Source of the DNA: Onchocerca volvulus
Taxonomy: Eukaryota; Nematoda; Chromadorea; Rhabditida; Onchocercidae
Direction: 5' to 3'
DNA: 64,000 bases
Assembly: GCA_000499405.2 (NCBI GenBank)
Contig: HG738140.1
Span: 10,071,560-10,135,559, forward strand
Shown here: piece by piece, positions 13,298 to 24,700 of the stretch
Layout of the letters: each line of letters begins with the position of its first letter
How positions within the stretch are numbered: the first letter of the stretch is position 1
Translations under genes and position numbers: made by a program
The notes under the pieces: generated by a model
What the model was told of the DNA's origin: nothing
Databases searched by the model: none
The model's input: the letters and a program-made list of their open reading frames with translations, nothing else

Positions 13298-14429
13298 TCA
13301 TCCCTTCCTCTCTCTGTTACTATTTTCTACGTTTTGCTTGAACTTCTCCAAGATGTTTTTATGCTTCAATGCCACAAATTCTCTCACGCATTCACATCCA
13401 GTCCAATATTCGTATACTTGAACAGTTTTATTATATTTTCGGGAAATGAAACAAACTTCTTGACATCGTGTCAATTTCAATAGACAAAGTTGAAAATTCT
13501 GTTCGTCAATACTTCTTATTCCATTTTAAATTTCATTTCTTTAACTACAAATAATTAATTATTTTAAACGAACAAGTATGCTTCGAAATGCAATCTTGTA
13601 CTTCAAAAAATGAGCACAAAATAAAGCCCCTACTTGATTTCTTTTTAAATTTGAAAATAATCGTCAAAGAATATTGAAATTCCAACCTTGAAACTGTAAA
13701 TCCAAAAATTATCTTTTTCGATACAAGTTGAATACTTACATATTTTTGATCTGTATGTAGTGTTTCCTGCAAAAGACACTTTTAAAAGACATTGTGAAAA
13801 ACGACAATATATGAAAAAAATTGCATTATATGCTCATCGATCATTAATTTTGTTTTGATTGAATTATTGTTTTCTTTTTTCAATATTTCCGTTAGAGTTT
13901 CGTTTATTCGTAAGATGAGCTCGTGTCCGATAAACAAATCGAATAAATTGATGGTTTTTTTAACGCTTCTTTCTAAATCTGTATCTTCCTGTCTTGTTTT
14001 ATTATTTTTTATTATTCCAACAAAATTTTATTCTTTTTTCATTATAGTTGTACGTTGAGATGAATCCATCTTGCATCATTTATTATCGATCCATCAGTAA
14101 TACTTAGAAGGTGTTTCTTGAATGCATTCGATTCTAATTCCAAGATGCTTAACTCTTTTAAATGAAAAAATTGATCATTTCTTTGATTCTATTTAACTTC
14201 TCTACTTTTTTTCTTCTTTTTTTTTTTTTTTTGCAGGAAAACTTATCTTTTTCCAAAAAAGCTTTTTTTTTTATAAGTTGGAGGCAATTTTAAGCAAATC
14301 TTTGCTCCTCCTTGCTTGTTCATTGTCTGATTACTTAATTAGTAGATTTTTATTTATTTATAGATTTGTTGGAAAAGATTAGACTTTTTCGCCGAATAAT
14401 AAAAGCAAATAAATTGCTATCACTTTCAT
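13298..14429 (-). CDS. Putative small secreted cysteine-cluster protein (five exons)
   Basis: This gene model is read by eye and uses phase-0 joins throughout. Exon 1 (14429-14385) is a signal peptide, MKVIAIYLLLLFGEK. Exon 2 (14188-14054, 45 codons) contains FHLKELSILELESNAFKK. Exon 3 (13988-13806, 61 codons) contains INLFDLFIGHELILRINETL. Exon 4 (13766-13740) is a 27-nt micro-exon, ETLHTDQKY, between a ttttgcag acceptor and a GTAAGT donor. Exon 5 (about 13498-13298) carries the only cysteines of the mature chain, spaced C-x6-C-x3-C-x18-C-x-C, ending GCECVREF and then a basic tail. The protein would be about 196 residues with N-glycosylation sites NET and NKT. The late Cys-x-Cys resembles cystine-knot ligands such as IL-17 (GCTCV) or Spaetzle, but the N-terminal signature of IL-17 is absent, so the family is unassigned. 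Weak points are the exon 1 donor (GTCTAA), a 39-nt intron 3 and the exon 5 acceptor. Confidence 0.5.
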
Positions 14430-15413
14430 GTTTCCTAGCTGATTTCCAATGAATTATATTATCAAATTTTTGCTTATTTAAAAGAAATTGCATGAGAATT
14501 GATGAAGCAAAGTAAAGATCAAAATATTTATTTTTAGAAAAAAATATATAAATTTTTATCAAACTATCAATTTGTGGAGATGTTTATTAAAGCAAAAAGA
14601 AGCATTCATAGGAATTAAATTGCTTTTTATTTGCATAGTAATAACTCATCATACTGTAACATTTGCTAAAAATTTTACTGCACACATTTAATTATTTATT
14701 GAGTGACAGAAAAGTAAAATTAAAAATAATGAAAAAGCTGAAAACTATCGGATTATTTCAAATATTTAATGTGAAAGGTAAACAATAAAATTTGCTCTAC
14801 AAATAAGTAATTTTCACTTACAGATTAGATTCATTTATGTTTCTGGAGGAGCGTCTCTCAAAACATTGATTAGTTATAAGAAAGTCAAAACAGAATTTCA
14901 TCCCTTAATGATGATTTTTATAATTTCGACACTCAAGCTGAAGTTTTGGTTTTTTTTCTTAAAAAACGAACAACTGATTGGACCAGAAAGCCTGTAGAGC
15001 TATTGCATTCCTGTCGTTTAGACATACATTTTTACATTTGATCAATATATGAATGTTACTGTATTAAACAGTGACAAAATATGGATTTTTCAAAACTCAT
15101 TTTGTCAATCTAGCGATCGGAATTTGATTTCAAGTGAATGTAGCAACTAAATGCAAAATTTCATTGAAATATTAAAAAGATCGAAAACTGCCAAGAAGTG
15201 ACATTTTGAACTTATTAGCTTCTGCAGAATAAAAGTAAAATAACGATCAGGTTGGTGGATTTCCTTATTCTCCTAATTCTCATTTACTGCTAAAATGTAT
15301 CATGATGGATGATCAAATTTGTTAATAAAGTGCAAATTTCATAGGTTAGTATTGAACAGAGAGACAATCTGCATTTTCATCTAAATCTATTTGTTTTTTT
15401 TTCTTTTTTTTTC
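14430..15413. other. Intergenic, no clear feature
   Basis: AT-rich sequence between two oppositely oriented candidate genes. It should contain the promoters of both the minus-strand secreted-protein candidate and the plus-strand peptide candidate. No conserved element stands out. Confidence 0.4.
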
Positions 15414-15673
15414 ATGCTTGTGAAATTATTTTCAATTTTATCATTTGCCATCCATTTTTTTACAATAAGTTATTGTTATGGGGCACCATTTTTGATTAAT
15501 ATTTCAATTTCAAATGTTGAAATTTTAAAAGATTTAGTTCATATCTTGCAAAGGTATTTTTCCATTTTATTTATGTTAGAATGCATTGTAAACTGCTATT
15601 TTTTCTACATACTATCAGTTCAGGAAAAGATGACATAAGACTATTAAAAACATCTCAGACTTTTACAATCTGA
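15414..15673 (+). CDS. Putative small secreted peptide gene (two exons)
   Basis: Exon 1 (15414-15553) begins MLVKLFSILSFAIHFFTISY, a textbook signal peptide with a likely cleavage after CYG and before APFLI. It ends at AAAG|GTATTT. A 65-nt intron with acceptor tactatcag leads to exon 2 (15619-15673), which reads SGKDDIRLLKTSQTFTI and a stop. The phase (2 then 1) is consistent. The product is about 64 residues with a mature part of about 41. There is no cysteine pair and no dibasic site, so it is not a typical neuropeptide precursor. Function is unknown. A non-coding AT-rich ORF remains possible, but signal peptide, donor, acceptor and phase agree. Confidence 0.42.
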
Positions 15674-17618
15674 TTCGCAAGTACATCTCGTTTTATATAG
15701 AGTATATAATATTGTTGCTTTGATCAATCTACTATTCTTTTCCTACCTTTTTTTCAGTTTGTCTAATAAATTATGTAGTGCAAAATTTCTAGTTATAAGT
15801 TGAGAAATTCAAAATGAGTGAGGATTAATTAGTTGTTTAAAGATGGTTAAATTCTTAAATGATGATAAGTTAATAAAGTTTGTAGATTTAATTTAGATGT
15901 CCGAAGAATTGACATGATTGACTCATCAATTAATCAACAGAATTCTGCTTTTTTGGTGAAAAAGCTAATAAAATTGTGCACACGAATTTTTTGAAATGAT
16001 TCTTCATGCCAAAAAAAAAGTTGATATAAATGCTTGTTGAAAGCCTGTCATCATAACAATGCAAGTCGGCTCAAACAAATCAGCCTGACAATTAAGTACT
16101 GTTTTCCAAGGATTTTTTTTTTTTTTAAAATTAGGTACAACAAAGAAAATCTGTATGGTTACATTATACTAAGAACATTTTTCAATTGTTTTATCGCCTT
16201 AATTTAAAAATATCAATAAAAGTCTTCCTCGAATAGTAAAGTATTTATAGAGTGTGCTAATGGCTTTACAAAATTTATTTTGATAATAGAGTTTAGATAA
16301 ACATCATGATAATCATTTCCTGCTATTTCCTTAAGAAAAAAATTCTAAAATGCCATTGCATTTTATTTTAAACTCCAAATTTTCTTTTTGAAGGATAATT
16401 AAAATCATACCATAAAAAACTGCTTTAAACGACTTTCCAATTAAATTATGAAAACTTTTATCGCAAGCAAACTTCCATTTTATAAAACAATATGTATATT
16501 AATAGGAGCTATACAAGAATATATTTTAAAAAACAGATAAATTTATCAACTTCCATGGCAAAATGGTTGCGGATAACTTTTATTGCAGCAATAGCATGAA
16601 GATTAATTTTTGAGCCTATATCCCGTATTCATAATATAATCGTATAGATGAAAATCTTGGGCAGAAATCATATCTATATGTGGAACTTGAAATTGAATTA
16701 AATCAAGACATCACTCGGTTTAAAAATCTTCAGAAATAAAATTTGAGATCAAGAAATGTGTATAAAAGAATTAAGATAAAAAAAAGCTATGCTTGAATGC
16801 ATTAAATGAGTACCTAAAGTTAAAAGCAATGCCACAAGAAAATTTCAAATTGTCAAAGTCACAATAAAACGTGATATTCAAAGCCATATAATACAAAAAT
16901 AAGAAATTCGAGGTAAAATTACTTATCATTTTATATGAATTGAAACAAAAATTGTAATCATAAGAAAAAAAAAAGCAAGATTAAACAAAGATCAGAAGAC
17001 ATATTACAAAGGTTAAAATCCTATTTCAGTGTATCAAATGCAATGCCTTTTGAGCATAATATCATTTGATTTTGCTTATATTGTACTATAATCAATATAT
17101 TCTATCACATATTCATCAATTTTCTATTTATAATCCAGATAAATACAAATGAGAATGAAGAAATTTTTACCTTTCTATTTTGTTTTCTCACATTGGAAAG
17201 ATAGTAGTAACAAAATGTTTTCCATCATATGTTTGTATATATACATATAGGAAAATTATAAAAATACATCCTCAATCCAAAATTTTTCAACTTAAAAAAT
17301 TTGAATGTTCCGAAAGATTTAAATGTTTTCAAAAATAGAATCAAGTAATTTGTTAAAAATTCACAACTTTGGAAATGGATTTCAATGAAGTTTATGCACA
17401 TAAAAAGAAGCGATTAAAAATAAAGAGATCAAAATTAAATAAAGCATTTTCTCTCAGAAAAGAAACAAGTACATTCCGATTATTCAAGTTATTTAAGTTT
17501 CCTGATTAACATTATTCAGGAAGGCTCAAATTTATCTTCCAGAAATTGGAGAGAAAAAGTGGCACGGAAAATAAAACTCCATGACGACATCTAATCAACT
17601 GCTTCGCTTCCAGATATG
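15674..17618. other. Intergenic, AT-rich, nothing recognised
   Basis: About 1.9 kb between the peptide candidate and the 3' end of the FBXW9-like gene. It contains short homopolymer runs (poly-T near 16116-16130) and no frame with protein-like composition or good splice sites. The right end should hold the 3' UTR of the minus-strand FBXW9-like gene. Confidence 0.5.
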
Positions 17619-20600
17619 TTACGCAGTGTGGAAGAAAATGGATCCATCACCGCAAGCGACAACCAAATCATCATCGTAATAATCAAACTAAAAATTAATC
17701 CTATATTCGGATAAGACCAAATGAAAACTAGAAGAATTCCTTTTTAGAATTCATTTCCTCTAAATGAACGTCTTTGAAATATTTTTGTTATTGGCTATCT
17801 TTATAGTTGTGTAATAGAATCTACTCTGGATGGCTCTACATCGAATTCTTCTGATTCAGCAAACAATTTGGGATGTAAACCAGGTGTGAATACTTTAAAA
17901 AAACGATCCTTCGTAATGCACATTTGGCTACCAATATTCAGTCTTACTTGCCGTAACCCGCCACTTCCAATGAATATTTCCTGAAACAAGTCATTTTATT
18001 CCTTCCAATTTCTTTATTTTATCACAATAATATTATATTATTCAAGAAATTGTTTGATCCACAAAACATACGTTGATAATTTTTAAATCATTGGGATCAA
18101 TAAAAAGCATCTTGCCATCGGCGGTTCCACAGAGTAGCTGTCCTTGCCGTAATGACATAGTTTGAGCATAAGCTTCCAATTCTAAATCGTTCACAACTTC
18201 CCACATACGTTTATCTACACATGCTAATCGTCGATCTTCACCACACGAATACAGATAATTGCTATCTGGCTGTAATATTTCTAGGAATTACAATCTTAAA
18301 TAAATAAGAAGCTTTTAGATTTATTTCTTTCGCAAAGAATTATTTAATATGAAAAAGCTCAATATTGGCGAACAAAAAATTACAAGGGATTAAAAAAAAA
18401 ATTGAGAAAGTGGTTACCATTTGAACAAGATCGAAAACAGCACTTCGATGATATAGCATATCAGTAATTTTCTGCAATGAATTACGCGCATCCATAACGA
18501 CTACCCTACGTCCAAATGTGGAACAAACAGCAGTTGTACCATCATTTATAACACAAAGTACTGCAGAGGCCATTTGAACATCACAAAGCTGCTGAAAGAA
18601 ATGAATTCATAGCTATGCAAAAAGAAATTACAGATGTTGAACTAAATTATGCTTTTTTTCTTAAAATTTTGAATTGCAACACTTTATTTTTCTCATTTCT
18701 GCTGAATTTATGTTTTAAACTTGCTGCTGTCAGATTCATTAGGTGGTATAGTATGGCATCTTCCAGACATAAAATAAAAAACTTTCATAGCGAAGCTGCT
18801 ACGGAAGTGGCATATTGCAAAAAGTTTAGCTACAACAAGCTGGGCTTCAGCCTTTTTAATAATTATTTGTTATCAATTATATAACTTCCCATTTTCTAGA
18901 GCAAAAGATGATTTCTAAAAATTTAGAGGCAAGTTTAAATAGGGCATTACTGATTGCTTCTGATTTTCAATTCTAATACGCACAAGTAGAACATTTACTG
19001 TTAGCGTTAACTAAAGATGTGGATTGCAAATTATGTTCCATCAAAGTGGGCATCAAAACTGATGAAATCATCAATATAAACAATATTCTATCAAGATATA
19101 GTGTGAAAATTAATGGCCATGGCAATAACAAAAAGGTCTTTTAAAAGATATTTCTGGAATGATCATCAAAAGAATTAGGCCTGATTCATTATTTCAATGC
19201 ATAATACATAGAGCCGTAATATAAGCTATGCATGGAGAGCAGTTCACTTCTTTTAAAAATAAAAAATTAAAAATTATAGATAAGTCTAAATTTATTCAAC
19301 TAATTCATTTTATTTTCTGACTTCTTGACGTCTCTTATAATGTCATACTTTGCTCATAATTTTTGTTGTGAAAGGAAAATTGAAAGAAAAAAAAAACTTT
19401 CACAAAATTAAAAAAAAATTCTTTCATCAATTACGAAGATCGCAAATTAATAGTAATTTGCACCAAAGTCTTACATCAAGATGCCCATTAACGATTTGCC
19501 ACTGCTTTACATAACGATCCCAAGCACAAGTATAAAACATATCCGTATCAGCTCTGCACACACTCCATATCCATCCCTGAATAATACTGAACTCGTTAAA
19601 TCCCATTATAATCACCATATCCGAATCTCATAATCTTGCAAAAATGATAAACACAGGATCGGACATGATCGCTATGATTCGGAAAATATAGCTAAGAAGA
19701 TCACATATTTATCATGAAGATCATGTTTCAAACATAGTTCAGCAACCATAAAAAAATGCAGTTCACAGAATGTTTCGGTGCCAGAAACTTTCTAACTTGA
19801 TTTTTAAATCAGACGAATAACCATTACCTGATGAGCTTCAGAAAATTCATATGATTTCCAATTTTCGCTCCCCATCTCGTTCTACAACAATGAATATTTT
19901 TCAGTTCTTTGAAAAAAAAAATGAAATTTTTAAAAATTTATCTATTTCTTCAAGCAAACGTAATCCAAATTTTCATGTTAAGCAAACGTAATCTAAATTT
20001 TCACGAAGTGCGGCTGATTAAAAATTTTCGGCAGAATAAAAGCTACTGAGAAATTAAGCTTAATCTTCGAATGAGTTAATAAAGCATTTCTAATGCCTTA
20101 TTTAAAAAAATATTGCAGAAACAACGATTAGAAAAAAAATACAACAGAAACAATGATTATGAATTGTCAAAAAAAATCAAGAAATCTGAATTTGAATTCA
20201 TAAAGATGATTTAATAAAAAAATTGCTAAAATTGAATAAGTTCTAACAGATATAGCATCTAAATCCCAAATGATCAATGCACGATCTCGAGCACCGGAAA
20301 TACATAATCGTTTGTATGCCGATGATTTCATCAGAGCCACAGCATCAACTGTTCCATCGTGTCCTACTGCACAGATAAGTTGTCCCAATCTATCAATTAA
20401 AAAAATTGCTGGAAATCAAAATTGAACAATTTGAATAATTGAAAAGGAATAAAACTAAAAATTTTTCTCTTTTACTAAAAAATCTATTCATGTTTAACAA
20501 ATTAATAAAAAGCCACACTTTCCATCTTTCCACCGTTCCGTTTCTTCTTCTGTTTTGGCACAACAATGTGATAATGAAGATACTGAGCCATATAATTGAC

Positions 20601-20962
20601 CGGAAGGCAATTCAACTTCAAGATTTTTCTGCAAAATTTTTAAATCAAACTTTTCAATCACAACTTATTTCTCGAAATATAATTCCTTCATTTCATTTTA
20701 AATCCCGAAATACTACGCTATCAAACAAAAATACTAAGCTATTGAACAAGAAATTTATACACTGTTGCTTCATAAGCATCATTGGCTATTCCTACAAAAT
20801 AAAAGAAATTACCAGCAATTTTCGTTTCCAGTAGCTCTCATCAGCAATAATCGTCGCAAAAAATCGACATGTCAGACGAACGTTCTGCCACAAATCACGA
20901 CTTGGAAGATAATTCAGAATAATTAAAATTAATTCACAGGGTAAGTCGACCATTCTTGACAT
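17619..20962 (-). CDS. F-box/WD40-repeat protein, FBXW9 type
   Basis: Substrate receptor of a predicted SCF (Skp1-Cullin-F-box) ubiquitin ligase. Exon 1 starts at 20962 (MSRMVDLPCELILIILNYLP) and is a clear F-box ending DESYWKRKLL. Joining at 20630 in phase 0 gives KNLEVELPSGQLYGSVSSLS, up to the GTGTGG donor. WD40 units follow: GQLICAVGHDGTVDAVALMK...ISGARDRALIIWDLD (about 20260-20390), GWIWSVCRADTDMFYTCAWD...VKQWQ (19470-19580), and VCSTFGRRVVVMDARNSLQK (18430-18570). The last exons are 17980-17815 and 17694-17619, the latter reading FDYYDDDLVVACGDGSIFFH and ending at TAA. The order of F-box then WD repeats, with the motif SGARDR...WDL, points to FBXW9 rather than FBXW7. A fragment of bacterial clpA lies in one intron on the opposite strand. 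Confidence 0.82.
18905..19250 (+). pseudogene. clpA: Wolbachia-type clpA fragment (nuclear insert) in an FBXW9 intron
   Basis: The plus strand reads ISKNLEASLNRALLIASDF, a stop, then AQVEHLLLALTKDVDCKLCS, then IKVGIKTDEI, followed after a frameshift and stops by DSLFQCIIHRAVI. This is the N-terminal Clp repeat domain of the ClpA ATPase subunit (bacterial AAA+ unfoldase of ClpAP), in order and without introns. In-frame stops and frameshifts show that it is dead. Such nuclear Wolbachia transfers are well known in filarial genomes. The bacterial start would be near 18908. The insert may extend leftwards over 18700-18900, where a frame of non-nematode flavour lies, but I cannot name that part. 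Confidence 0.8.
19952..20008. repeat. Two-copy 28-bp tandem repeat
   Basis: The sequence aagcaaacgtaatccaaatt starting at 19952 recurs with two changes at 19980. It lies within an intron of the FBXW9-like gene. Confidence 0.7.
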
Positions 20963-21744
20963 CTTTTATATAATAATATTAATATAGAACTGGAAATTCA
21001 AATCATTTAAAGAAGTGTTTGAAGCAAGTGGGAATGAATTCTAATATAGTTTGCCAGAAATTTCATAAATTAAACGAATTAGGGACAAGTTCAAAGGAAA
21101 AGACTTGAAGCAGAAGAAAAAAAAAAAAAAAATAGAAACATGCGGAATTGACAATGTCGATATTGAATTATATTAAGAAAAGTATCACAGCAAAAAACCG
21201 CTTATTTCTCCCTTAAATTCTGTTTCTACAATATGTAGCCCATTTTCTTGAGCTTTTTTTGCTGAGATATCCATTCCTCTAAAATAAACCAACCCCTATT
21301 ACTTGAATACTAATACCGAACTGGCCAATGTTTTAATAGATTATTTAAATCCCACTATAGCAAATAAAGAAATTTTAAGAGTTTTCTCTGAAAATTCAGA
21401 ATTTGTCTATGCCTTAAATCCTATAATGTGTGCAGAAGTTAAAGAAGTAAACAAACAGTTTCAGTTGGAACACCCAATCAATGTTCTTTACGAAAGATCA
21501 AGGGGCAAGAAGAGATGCAGACTTTTATTCAAAACATAACAAAATGCAGTAAAAAAATAACATAATAATGAGATGCTATGTTTTATTAAAAAATAATAAA
21601 GAAGAGAAATAAAGCTATTAATGGTGACTATGAATAAAAAGTAATGAATAAAGTCATTACTTTAGAGAAACGAATGAAATTGTTATGGCCTAGAAATTTC
21701 AATGAATAATCAATAATTGATACAATAAATGACAAATTCAATAA
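20963..21744. other. Spacer between two minus-strand genes with unexplained ORFs
   Basis: The spacer holds the FBXW9 upstream region and the 3' side of the MYST gene. Plus frame 21303-21539 is open for 78 codons (TELANVLIDYLNPTIANKEI onward) with balanced composition. Just left of it the minus strand is open as MDISAKKAQENGLHIVETEF near 21280-21190. Neither has splice context or a recognised family. A degraded Wolbachia insert is one possible origin given the clpA fragment 2 kb away, but this is unproven. A poly-A run lies at 21116-21132. Confidence 0.3.
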
Positions 21745-24700
21745 TTAATTATATCTGCCCATCTTTTCAAACGGATCCTTGACATCAAATTCAGGTTCCC
21801 AAACAAGTTTTTCATCGTGCACAACTCGACGGCGAAATATACGTAACGGTGCCGAAAGTGCTTTCTTCTAAAACAAGGGGCTAGCTAACTTACATTAAGT
21901 GACTGCGGAATGTCTTGAAAAAATAAAATTAATAACGTTTTTATCATTTAATCAAACTTAGAAATATTAAAAGATCTCCTCCAAAAAAAAAAATAAAGAG
22001 TGCGAATAACTGCATTTTAATTTTAAACACAATGAATACATCAGAAAAAAAAAAACAACTTTCAAAGCTTGACGTATGTGTGGCGAAGAAGAGAGGCGTT
22101 CCTCTAAAGATGTGATCTTACAGAATATGAACAATCATCCTATAGAGAGTATTATAACAAAGAACATACTCTATTAATCAAGTAATTTCCATCGCGATAT
22201 TTGAGCATCTTATTTTCAAGCATTGTATTGATGATATCTGATGGATACACACCAGTTTCGTTGCTCATTTCTGCAAAAACTGAGTTCTTTAAAATGTGAA
22301 AAATTCATATGTTTCCGAAATATTTCTTCATTGGAAGCTAGTTAAAGTGTTCAACAAAAACCAAATGATTAGCGATATTTTAATATATCTATTAATTTTA
22401 TTTAAATGTTGACAAAGCTAAATTTGATGCCTTTGATCGAGATAGACTTCATCGGGCGTCGTTTTCTTATGTAACATATGATTACTGCTTTCCAATAGCT
22501 TCGATAAGTGATTAAACCCATATCAGAGAGCGGATGCTCAGGTCCACCAATTTTCCGTTCTCGTAAAGAGAGTTTATAACCTAAAAAGAATTTTCAAGAA
22601 TTAATTTATGACATATTATAAAAAAATTTGTTGGCATAAAATTCAGTTCACACTGGATAAGATTTGTGAAAATAGAAAAAAACTTACTGAGATCGATGAG
22701 AAATTTGCCATATCCAGTTCGCTGTGATGATGGAAATGTCAATAAGCAACTCAAGTTGTTGTTTTTGCTTGGATTTTTTTCCTTAAATAAATACTACTTT
22801 TATAACAAACAGTGATTATTTGTTGGATTTTCACAATTAATTGGAAATAGTGATGGAAACAGACCTTCGAGAAATAGCCCAACGGCACATAACCTTCTCC
22901 TGTATATTCCGTCAAGACATAGAACAGAAACGTTTCCACTTCATAATAAAGAGTTTTTGAACACAGAAACAATTTCGAAAGCAAACATAGTCTTCGACAA
23001 TAACCCTGAAATAGTACCGGAATATTAAAAACAACTATTTATAACATTGATGAACATAAAAATAAACTGTAAGGAGTATTAAATAATTATCAGTTTTATA
23101 CAAAGTACTCCATATATGTGGTGGAATATGGAATTACATTTGGCTCTTCAAATTATATCAAAAATTAATTTATACAATTTAGAGCAAAGATGTAAGTTCT
23201 GGAAATTTTTTTAAACGAAAGTGAGTAATACAAAGAACGCTTGAAACTTTATGGACTCAAAGTTTCCATTTCCAGAAATATCTGCAAAGGCAATTGTGAA
23301 ATTCAAGAATTTTCTTCTAAGGGCTTTTTAAAATTAATAACAATGAACAAACAATTTCATCGATGCCATCAATTTCCCAAAATGATAGTCTATCGTCTCG
23401 ATAAATTTCATTCCCTGGTGGATGCTTCCACTCACAATAAGCCTTAAAAACAACATTCCTTCAATTCATCTAAGGCAGTAAATATAAAATGATAAAATTT
23501 GAAATACTCACAAGCAAGTATAAGTGAACTGCATGGAGTTAATCTCACTTAAACAATAAGATCAATCATAGAGAGATTCAAATATTAGATGTAGAAAAAA
23601 TTAACATTAAATAAATAAATTTCAGGAAATAAATAAAAAATTACTCTATGTATTTCATACAAAGTAGAATCTTCAAGAGCTACGAGACAGAATCGACATA
23701 TGTAAACATTAGATGACTGAGCAATACGTTCTGGATAGGGCGACAAATATTTTGCCAATAGACGTTCGGAACCGAATTGGATCCATTGTCTTTGAGGTCG
23801 CCTTTCCTCATCAGCATTTAAATTTTCCGACAGCTGGGATGCTCGGAATTCTCTTTTAGCAGTTGTATATCTGTAATAAACAAAAAACAACACACTTTTT
23901 TTTTGGAGTAAATCCTATTTTAAAACAAAAACGCATAAAAACTCAAATTTCAATTCAACAAAAAAAGCTCCAAAAAAAAAGAAATAAATAAATAAAAGTC
24001 AATCAATCATAAACATGATGCCAATTACTTTGCTAACTTCTGCTTACTTCTGTATTAGTTAGAATTTGTTAATTTCATTTCATTTTCTGAAAAAGGTGCA
24101 ACAGGTTTTGTTTGCTGATATTTAGTTATCAACTTCAAAATGTAGCAACTGTGCACCATAAAATGTGGAATTTGGGATAGAGAATTTACAAATTATAGTC
24201 AAAAGCAGTTGAATTATTTTTCATCTCTCGATGTTTTTCAGCCTCTGTTAATTGATCGGAAGCATTCTGCTTTCCAGAAACAGAAATTTTAATGCCATCA
24301 ACAATCTTGATATTCTTAGCTGATTCACTCTCTGATTCGCTCCATTTTACTTTCTAAAAAATCAAAACAAGTTCTACAATGTTCACTTTTTACCATCGTG
24401 AGAAATGAAAATATTGATTCTCTTCAATAATATTGATATTTCTATAGATCGTTTGATGCAAATCTAATACGAGATTTTGAGCCACTCTCAAATATTGATA
24501 TGCAGTAGTTTATTTGAAGAAAGAGCGGAGATTTCAATAAAAAGGCTTGGTTTAGGAATTAAATTTACTTAACACTCCAGTGCATCATAATGCAAAGCAT
24601 TTACAAAACTGATCATGATAGTGTTTTGCATCTCATGACGATAAGTATTCTAACACTTAAAGACGAATACTAATGAAAATTCATACAAGCAAGAAAAAAA

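Noticed and set aside
20780..20800. 21-nt GT...AG segment after the F-box exon, looking like an ultra-short intron
   Set aside because: Removing it puts a stop in frame. A normal intron to the acceptor ttttgcag at about 20630 joins in phase 0 to a protein-like exon.
20439..20834. 131-codon plus-strand ORF, the longest frame in the window
   Set aside because: It overlaps the second coding exon of the minus-strand FBXW9-like gene, and its translation is biased (Lys, Phe, Asn, Ile) with no domain.
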